From the NCBI GenBank assembly GCA_015680905.1, contig CM027382.1, positions 26,013,501 to 26,077,500 of the forward strand: a stretch of 64,000 nt of DNA, written 5' to 3'. Positions 56,698 to 64,000 of the stretch are shown here, piece by piece (the first letter of the stretch is position 1; each line of letters opens with the position of its first letter). The DNA comes from Coptis chinensis (taxonomy: Eukaryota > Streptophyta > Magnoliopsida > Ranunculales > Ranunculaceae). The position numbers and the translations under genes were made by a program. Under the pieces are notes generated by a model, which did not search any database, was not told the origin of the DNA, and saw only the letters and a list, made by a program, of their open reading frames with translations.

Positions 56698-57609
56698 TTA
56701 AGCGTCATCATCCTCTCCAAAGATATTGGGTTCCTTCGCATCCTGCCATGCCATGATAACTTGCCAATCCCGTCGCCGCGTGTCATTAACTTGTGCTAAC
56801 CTGTCGAGTGTTACTATGTCTGATGGGGTGTAAGGAGCAACCAAATGAGGTTGCACCTGCCATCCCGGCCAAGTCATTACTCGAAATGAGCGAACCACCC
56901 AATTGGTGAGTCTCATGACTTCAACCCTTTTTCAATCTGCGAACTGGGTACAGAATTTAGGTAGACAACTGAGCATGATGCGGAAAACAAAAACAGGCAT
57001 AAGAAGATACTTATGCCTCATGCCTTGGGCTCTCTTAAGACTAGCCATTAATACTCGGGGAATGTCATATCTGCGACGTCCTTTAGCTAAAGCAAGGAAA
57101 ACGTCACCAGCGGTACTATTTGCAGAGGTAAACTGGCAATTCCTTAAAATATTCATCATGATAAATAACATGGTGGTGCCTACATTGAGGAACAGGCTAC
57201 CATGGGCTATGTTATAATGCCATTGGTCCATTATACGAAACACCCCTCCCCCATAATTCTCATGGAAATATGTATAGCCATAGATATATGCATTATCGGT
57301 CATATATCCCCATGTGTGAATAGGATCAGGTATTAGTATTCCCGAAACTAACGCTACCACATACTTATTGAATTCTAGTGGTGTGTCATCAACCATAACG
57401 GAGAATTCTTGTTCTCCATCCTGGTTACAATAGAACTTGACATTATTCTAAAAAAATTCAGTAATCTTAGGTGAATACGAGTCGTCTTCACTTACCAGAA
57501 GATGCATCCATCCTAACTGCATGATCTTTTTGCAGAACCAATGTCCATAAGTTTCGCTCCCCAACAAGTGTTCGAAAGACTCCTCCGGTATCACTATTGG
57601 AGAAGTCAT
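56698..57609 (-). pseudogene. aORF2 of Athila element V
   Basis: It starts MTSPIVIPEESFEHLLGSET, followed by HWFCKKIMQLGWMHLLVSED and SYSPKITEFF. The next part has DDTPLEFNKYVVALVSGILI, NAYIYGYTYFHENYGGGVFR, HYNIAHGSLFLNVGTTMLFI and DVFLALAKGRRRYDIPRVL, ending with RDWQVIMAWQDAKEPNIFGE and DDDA. It is the best preserved copy of aORF2 in the window and is clearly homologous to the copies in I and II. Function unknown; the position is that of an env-like ORF, but no signal peptide or membrane anchor is evident. Confidence 0.75.
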
Positions 57610-58559
57610 CACAAAACTATTCTCTAGAACAGCTGCAACGATCCTTGAACAACCCACAAAATTGGAATTTTTTGTGCCCACGGGGGTTAGGGCGCGGGGT
57701 GCGCTCAACCTATGCCTGGGTAGGGCGCGGGGTGCGCCTTGGTGAATTTCGAGTTCCAAGCACTTGGTAGGCGGTAGCTCACTTTTTTTTGGGATGGGCG
57801 CTTCGGGATGAAAACTGGAACTCCAGTGTTTTGGGTGCAGGTCGCGCTCAGGTTTGGGCTTGGTTGGGCACGGGTCATGCTCTGAAGAAATTTTGACTGG
57901 CAGTGCCTAGGGCGTAGGTGGCACTCCACTGGGGCGCAGGTGCGCTCCAAGGTGCTGAAATGCAGAAGTGAGAAGGAAAAAAGAAGGAAAAGTTAGGAGT
58001 GAAAGGTGTGAGATGAATGTGAGGTGTAGTGTGGATTGTGAGTGTAGAATGAAGGAAGTTTATATAGGTTTTAAGTTCCCAAAACGAATCGGGAAGTTGC
58101 CAAAAAGCTTTAAGGCAATTGTCGGAAACAAAAAATTTCCAAAACCGAAAACGGAAACAACCCATATTCTTGATTCTAAAACAACCCGAATATCTTTTTG
58201 ATTGAATTTAGAATAGTAACTTTTAAACTCTTTTAGATTTCATCCTATCACAACATCTAATCATAGGTATGACCATATCGACAATATTCTCAACCATCTT
58301 TCCAAAACAACTTCTAAAATGGAGGGTCATATAACAAATCATGTTAGAGTAAATAATACGACCCCCAAACAATTCGGGAAGGTGGGATTAACAATAAAAA
58401 CAATGCACAATTTGAAAAGAACCATATTATATTAAAATTGAAATTCAAACAACAATTAACTACCGAATACAAATCTAACTACGGAATACAAAAATCAACA
58501 TCCGAACTACATAAATAAAACAAACATTAACGCATAATATCCCTAAAGAACGCGCTTTT
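57610..58559 (-). other. GC-rich block and module 2 of element V
   Basis: No gene. Blocks of GCGCACCCCGCGCCC and CTGCGCCCC type lie at 57670-57950, directly upstream of aORF2. They match the GC-rich leader found after the primer-binding sites of I, II and III. A polypurine-like CCCGAATTGTTTGGGGGTCG (minus strand) lies at 58359-58378. Confidence 0.6.
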
Positions 58560-59656
58560 GGTAGTGGATAGCACATGTGAAGGAGATGACTCCTGAGCTC
58601 CCGATGGGCCAGAGCCATCCGTCCTTCGGCGACGATGCTCGTGCCTCACAGACGCCTCTTCAGAAGAAGAACCCCCGTGGGGTGGGTAGTGGTCATGCAT
58701 ATCTGCTCGGAACTTCCGCTGAGCTTATATCTCGGCCTTCATCTCCTCCCAACGCTCATCCTCGCGCTGGGCACGAGTCTGGAAGTTACGATGGAAGGTA
58801 GCTTGCCGATTCTGGAGGTCTTCGCAAATAGTACTGAGAGAATGCATGCCACGATGAATCACAGTCATGCGTTCTGCATCCGACCTGCACCTCTCCAAGG
58901 CATCGACATCAAAACATGTCGTGTCCTCTTCATCCTCCGAGTCAGTCTATTCTTGCACCCTATCTTCAGGCAACGTCCAAACCTTCTGAACACAGTCCGT
59001 ATATGCTACGATATTCGTATGCATCTTAACCATAATACGCCAGTTTTTGGAGTTGCTCTCAATTGCATCATGATCTTCGTTATCAAAACGGGGAGACGTG
59101 CAAAACTCTTCCCAACTCCTATAATCATATCAATCAAAAACTCCATAATATAGAATTTATACTTCTGCTCCTGGAGTATCCAAAGAACGTGAAGACAGTT
59201 TAAACTAATGTCACTTACTTTCTCTTTTCCCATGACATTCCTACCAATCCACTAAGCTACAGCCAGCTGGTTGGTTCGCAGCGACGATTGGCAAACACAA
59301 TGCGAGCTCGCATTGTAGTTCCCTTCCACAACAGTCGCATTCATCAGAGGCTCGATCCCAGTAAATTGGGATTCCTGCAATGTGGTATCGAGATGGCATC
59401 TAGGCGGAATGCCTAAAATCTCAGCCAGCAACCTCCTAGATACTTCTCTTTTCTTCCCGGCCACCTTAACAAAAATTCTATGCCCATCCACCTCTCTCTT
59501 CCTATAGAATTCCTCCACCAAATCTAAGTGATAAAAATCCTTTGTCGAGTACCACAACCTACTCCAATCCCTCCTAATCATCTCGTCACCGTAAAACTAC
59601 GCAAAGCGGTCAGCCGTAAATGCTTGTTCCAGCAAAATCCTTCGTCTTTGAGCCAT
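58560..59656 (-). pseudogene. aORF1 of Athila element V
   Basis: On the minus strand it starts with MAQ followed by a basic stretch, then MIRRDWSRLWYSTKDFYHLD, VEEFYRKREVDGHRIFVKVA, RRLLAEILGIPPRCH and KEKVSDISLNCLHVLWILQE. Homologous to 35687-36852 of element II. The same W..LW ... Y..LVEEFY ... LLAEILGI layout resembles plant transposon proteins of Transposase_32 type. Broken. Confidence 0.7.
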
Positions 59657-60723
59657 TGAGATTTTGGAATGATTTGGGGGTTTAAATGGAATGTGGGGAT
59701 GGAGTTTGAGACTCCCTCACTAACAAAACAATGGTGGTGGCGCGGCAGTTCAAATTTCTTGGGTTTTTGGTAGTTTTCGGTGGTTTAAATTGTTTGGAAT
59801 TGGTGTGGGAGGGGTTCGGAGAAGATTTGAACTTTGGGTGTGGGAGTATTTAGGTTTTTTTTTTTTTTTTTTTATTTTTTTTTTTTTTATTTTTTTTTTA
59901 TTTGGTTAGGATTTAAAGCTTGTTAATGGCGGTGGTGGAAAATGGAAATCGCAAACTGTTGGTTTGAAGGAAAGGGACGTACGTGAGTGGCACGTGCACA
60001 CGAGTTTGGGCCCAAACCCAATTTGATTTTTCGATTTTTGTCGATTTTTCACGCAACTTCAAACTAAAATTGGCGCTTCGTTACCTGTCCAATTTTTGCG
60101 AATGAGCTATGGAAATGATCAGGAGAGAATTTTCAATCCGATGATATATAAAACACTCTATTCCGACCGTGGATGATATATAAGAAGATGGAAAATGCCT
60201 CAAAGTGCGTGCATAATGTAAGTTATGCGAACGAATGAAATCTAAATTCATAGATAATGTCAACCCGAATAAAAATACGATTAAATGGTCTAAGCAACAC
60301 AAATGGAAAGTTGAACAATCAAGCAAGGAAAAACGAACACCCCACCCCTAAACAAATTTTAGACAACAGAGTTTAGAAAATTTGTTTTTAAAAGTGGGTC
60401 TTTTAAAGTCAGATTCCCGAGACTTCCGAAATTACTATGTTTGTGATTTTAACAATTTTTTTTATTTTTTTATGAATAAGATTTAATATAAGAAAAACAA
60501 GAAAGCAATAAATGCATAATTCACACCATAGAGGAACATGACTCAAAATCCGAGAAAACATGCAAGAGTGGAAAACGTGAATTATGTTAACCGTGGACTT
60601 AGGATCCGGTACTTATAGACACACTCCATAGGGAGGGCCCGGTTACCTGAATGGTTCACTTACCAATATATGGAAATGAAAGGAAGTACACCAATGAAAA
60701 GCTCAGTCCTCATAGATAGGGTC
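59657..60723 (-). other. 3' non-coding module 1 of element V
   Basis: No gene. T/A-rich runs at 59855-59900. On the minus strand, polypurine-like TTTGTTTAGGGGTGGGGTG at 60335-60356 and the conserved TCGGGAATCTGACTTTAAAA near 60405 occur in the same order as in elements I and II. Confidence 0.6.
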
Positions 60724-62000
60724 CTATAAAAGGACTTCCTCGACATCAGGGGACAAAAGCTTGTGGAAATGTTTCAACCGTTGGCCATTGACTTGAAAGG
60801 TACTGTTGTCCTTGGGATTTACCAAGGTGATTTCCCCGTGAGGGGTGACTTCAGTAACAAGAAAAGGACCAGACCAATGGGTTTTTAATTTCCCTGGAAA
60901 AATATGTAGACGGGAGTTGTAAAGTAAGACCTTTTGACCTACCACAAACTCTTTGTGCAAGATTTGCTTATCATGAACATGTTTCATGTTAGCTTTATAA
61001 TCCTTCGCGAGATCATAAGAATTGCTACGGATTTCTTCAAGCTCATTCAATTGCAACTTGCGCTAGACACCCACCTCATCAAAATTGAAGTTAAGGCTTT
61101 TTATAGCCCACATAGCATGGTGCTCTAATTCAACGGGCAAATGACAAGGTTTCCCAAATAAATGTCTAAAGGGAGACATACCTATAGGAGTTTTGAAAGC
61201 AATCCTATATGCCTATAAGGCATCAGATAGACACTTTGACCAGTCTTTCCTATCAGGATTTACAGTTGTTTCTATTATCTTTTTCATTTCCCTATTAGAA
61301 ACTTCTACTTGTCCGCTAGTTTGTGGATGATACGGAGTTGTTACCTTATGTGTAACTCCATACTTTTTCACGAGAGATGCAACAACTCTGTTGCAAAAAT
61401 ATGTTCCACCATCACTAATGATAGCTTTGGGAATGCCAAATTGACAGAAAATATACTCTTTAACAAAAAACACAACTGTCTTATGGTCATTGCTACGGCA
61501 AGCCATGGCCTCTATCCATTTAGACACGTAGTCCACAACAACTAAAATATAAATGAAACAGTGGAAAATTGGAAAGGGACCAATGAAATCAATGCCCTAT
61601 AAGTCAAAAATTTCTACCACTATAATTGGATTTAATGGCATTATATTACGCTTCGTGATTCGCCCAACTTGTTGGCAATGAACAGATGTCTTGCAATGCA
61701 CTTGGGCATCTTTAAAGAGAGTAGGCCAATAAAACCCACATTGAAGAATTTTAGCAGCTATTTTCATACCACTAAAATGGCCACCACACTCTTTTTCATG
61801 GCAGAATGAGAGAACCTCATTATATTCCCATTGGGGAATACAACGATGAATAATCTGATCTGCACAATACTTGAAATGGTAGGGCTCATCCTAGTAGTAT
61901 AGCTTAACTCTAGCCAAGAACTTCTTACGTTCATTTCTTGACCAATCATTAGGAATAACATCAGACGCTAAATAATTAACAATGTCAGCATACCATAGTG
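60724..62000 (-). pseudogene. Integrase region of Athila element V
   Basis: Minus-strand order: a zinc-binding part (FCHEKECGGHFSGMKIAAKI, CGFYWPTLFKDAQVHC), the catalytic core with [36 protein letters not shown] and [17 protein letters not shown] (D, D and E visible), and the C-terminal GQKVLLYNSRLHIFPGKLKT and GPFLVTEV. The integrase inserts the element DNA. Fossil, broken. Confidence 0.87.
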
Positions 62001-62162
62001 CAGAAAAAATAGCATACAGATGCTCATCAGGAAAAGAGTCCGGTATGGACTCAGAATCACTATCATCGTCGTTTGTAGTCTAGATAAGTGGTCGACAACT
62101 ACGTTTTCGACCCCTCTTTTGTCCTTTATTTCTAATATGAACTCTTGCAGGAGAAGAATCCA

Positions 62163-63140
62163 TCAGATTAATCTCTGCTTAGCATCCTTCTTTGCGAGAA
62201 GGTACCTAAGGGCTGCATGGTCCATGTAAACTAGAGTCTTATAACCAACCAAATAATGGCAAAACTTATCTAAAGCATAAACGACAGCTAATAATTCTTT
62301 TTCAGTAGTTGTATAATTTCTTTGAGCATTGTTTAGAGTTTTACTAGCATAATAAATAACAGTGGACTTATTATCTAGTTTCTGTCCCAAAACAGCACCA
62401 ACTGCATAATCACTAGCATCACACATGAGTTCGGAAGGTTTAGACCAATCGGGAGGCTGTATAATGGCTGTAGAAGTTAAGGCGGCTTTTAAAGTTTCAA
62501 AAGCCTGTTTACAGTTAAAATTAAAATAAAAAATGGCATCCTTTAAAAGCAGATTAGTTAACGGCCTAGCTATTTTCGAAAAATCTTTGATAAAGCGCCT
62601 ATAAAAATATGCATGACCAGCTTGACGTTTAAGCATCTGATCTATAAAGGGTAAAGGAAAATGATCATTTCATGTCATGACATTTAAACGTCTGTAATCA
62701 TTACAGATCCTCCATTTCATAGGACCATGCGTGGCAACATATTCACCTTTGGCATTATGTACCATGGTAATCCCTGATTTCTTAGGAACTACATGAATGG
62801 GACTTACCCATTCGCTATCAGAGATTGGGTATATGATACCCGCATTGAGTAACCGTAAGACTTCTTCCCTGTCCACCTCTTTCATGGCAAGGTTCAAGCG
62901 ACGCTGAGGTTCGTGAGAAGTCTTTGCGTTATCCTCCAAATAGATACGATGAGTGCATACATTAGGGTCAATTCTCTTAATGTCGGCTAGGGACCAATCA
63001 ATCACATAACGATGTTCCCTAATCACCCTGATCAAACATGTCTCTTCCTCTTTAGATAACAGAGAATATATTATTATCGGATGACTACCATCTGGATCAA
63101 GTTGAAAATACTTTAACTCAGGAGGAAGAGGTTTAAGCAC
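62163..63140 (-). pseudogene. RT and RNase H parts of Athila element V
   Basis: RT N-terminal part: HRYVIDWSLADIKRIDPNVC, RRLNLAMKEVDREEVLRLL, WVSPIHVVPKKSGITMV and MKWRICNDYRRLN. RT connection and RNase H: FYRRFIKDFSKIARPLTNLL, ELMCDASDYAVGAVLGQ, YYASKTLNNAQRNYTTTEKE and LLAVVYALDKF. These are the classical Ty3/gypsy Athila pol signatures. Not all RT parts are recognisable; the copy is broken. Confidence 0.87.
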
Positions 63141-63432
63141 CGGGGTGGAAGGAATATCGATAAATGCTTCTGGGGGGTCCTTATCTTAAGTAATGAATAC
63201 TTGCTTAGGCAGCAGGTCTTCAAACTCTATAGATGGAGCAACAGAAAGGTCTACGATAGGTGTAGACTTGAAGATGGTGTTAACTTCCTCTAAGTAGGAG
63301 TCATCGACAAAATCTGAACTTCGAAAAGACAGGAATTTATGCATTTTTTTTTTTTAGAAACGTGTTATTAAAATAATCTTGAGCTAAGCTCTCGATCATT
63401 CTAACCTCCCTATCTACAGACGAATCTGGTAA

Positions 63433-63933
63433 CTATTTCATCATTTTAAAAATATTTACCTCAACAGAAAGATGGCCAAAAGACAAGGACATCGAACCAT
63501 CGCGGTAGTTTCTTAGCGCGTTGGCAGTTGCCAAGAAAGGGATCCCTAAAATGATTGGAACAGAGTCTTTAGCGACTTCTGCATCGAGGATAACAAAATC
63601 AGCAGGATAGTAGAAATCCTGGACCTTAACAAGCACGTTTTCAATCACACCCTTAGGGTACTTAATAGATCGATCTGCTAATTGCAACGTTATTTTAGTA
63701 GGTTGCATCTCTTGTAGACCTATTTGTTTGTATAGATAATACGGGAGTAAGTTAACACTTGCCCCTAAGTCTAGTAAATCGGTCGTCGTGTGGGAATCTC
63801 CTAAGGTGGATTGTACAGTAGGACGACTAGGGTCCTTGTACTTAATGATTCCATTGTGTTCCATTAAAGTTGAAAACTGTTCAGTTAAAAAAGCGTCTTT
63901 AGGAATATTTGTCTTACGCCTTTTAGTGCACAA
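63433..63933 (-). pseudogene. Aspartic protease of Athila element V
   Basis: DLLDLGASVNLLPYYLYKQI contains the active-site D-L-G-A-S. It is followed by LADRSIKYPKGVIENVLVKV and VPIILGIPFLATANALRNYR. It is a close match to the protease parts of II and III. The stretch leads to the window edge, where gag should follow. Confidence 0.85.
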
Positions 63934-64000
63934 CTCTTTGAGAAACTTTGGTGAGGTAATTTTTTAATTGCTTCTAGAAAAGGTAAGTTTATCGTTAGAT

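Larger units (their letters stand above)
54587..64000 (-). mobile_element. Athila element V (pol-bearing Ty3/gypsy fossil, runs off window)
   Basis: On the minus strand: protease (63933-63433), RT and RNase H parts (63140-62163), integrase (about 62000-60724), module 1, aORF1 (59656-58560), module 2, aORF2 (57609-56698), module 3, a polypurine tract and a partial 3' LTR (54906-54587). The 5' LTR and gag lie beyond 64000. It is the only Athila copy here with pol domains in view. It is broken by numerous changes. Confidence 0.9.

Noticed and set aside
56698-59656. Envelope gene in element V
   Set aside because: The two ORFs lie in the env position, but I see no signal peptide, transmembrane anchor or fusion-peptide-like segment. 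They look like plant transposon accessory proteins instead.

Overview
The window looks like a eudicot plant chromosome from a repeat-rich, probably pericentromeric, heterochromatic block. Almost everything that can be identified is transposable-element sequence: Athila-like Ty3/gypsy LTR elements, a plant L1 LINE, two PIF/Harbinger (Pong-type) DNA transposons, a hAT-type and a Mutator-type non-autonomous element, and solo LTRs. I see no intact host gene. The only recognisable host-gene trace is the tail of an aldo-keto reductase pseudogene near 54.3-54.6 kb. I saw no rRNA, tRNA, CRISPR array or bacterial-type operon. The species cannot be fixed from the sequence.

Layout. 1-1451 is part of a minus-strand Athila LTR inserted into an unrecognised ORF (1452-2290). 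From about 2800 to 22878 lies PIF/Harbinger element A. Its transposase is on + (3171-4646) and its Myb/SANT-type ORF1 is on -. ORF1 is split by a minus-strand LINE (5336-21606, 12-bp duplication of TTTGACCATATG). The LINE endonuclease is in turn split by Athila element I (9197-19067, duplication GTTAG/ATTAG). A second PIF/Harbinger element (B, 23094-26271) follows.

From about 27.75 to 47.28 kb there is a long, dismembered element carrying a 'putative gypsy type transposon' domain and a coiled-coil region. It was cut successively by Athila element II (29688-43284, duplication GCGTC), a hAT-like element (43757-44730, duplication GAACCCGT), a Mutator-like foldback MITE (45221-47097, duplication AACTTGTAA) that itself holds a solo LTR (45415-47049, duplication GTAAC), and Athila element III (from 47279). 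After about 1.3 kb of low-information DNA with the aldo-keto reductase remnant, Athila element V fills 54.6-64.0 kb on the minus strand and runs off the window.

How the parts relate. Element V is the only Athila copy here in which RT, RNase H and integrase parts can be recognised. Elements I, II and III instead carry gag and protease followed by a shared stretch of about 150 residues ('segment X') in the place of pol, which suggests a non-autonomous subfamily mobilised by V-like relatives. I, II and V share a 3' region with two extra ORFs (aORF1, aORF2) in the env-like position. The modules of that region are each bounded by a copy of the polypurine-tract motif, which III also shows in part; this is the most unusual structure I found. 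All LTR elements are treated as fossils and are described only by family, parts and insertion history.
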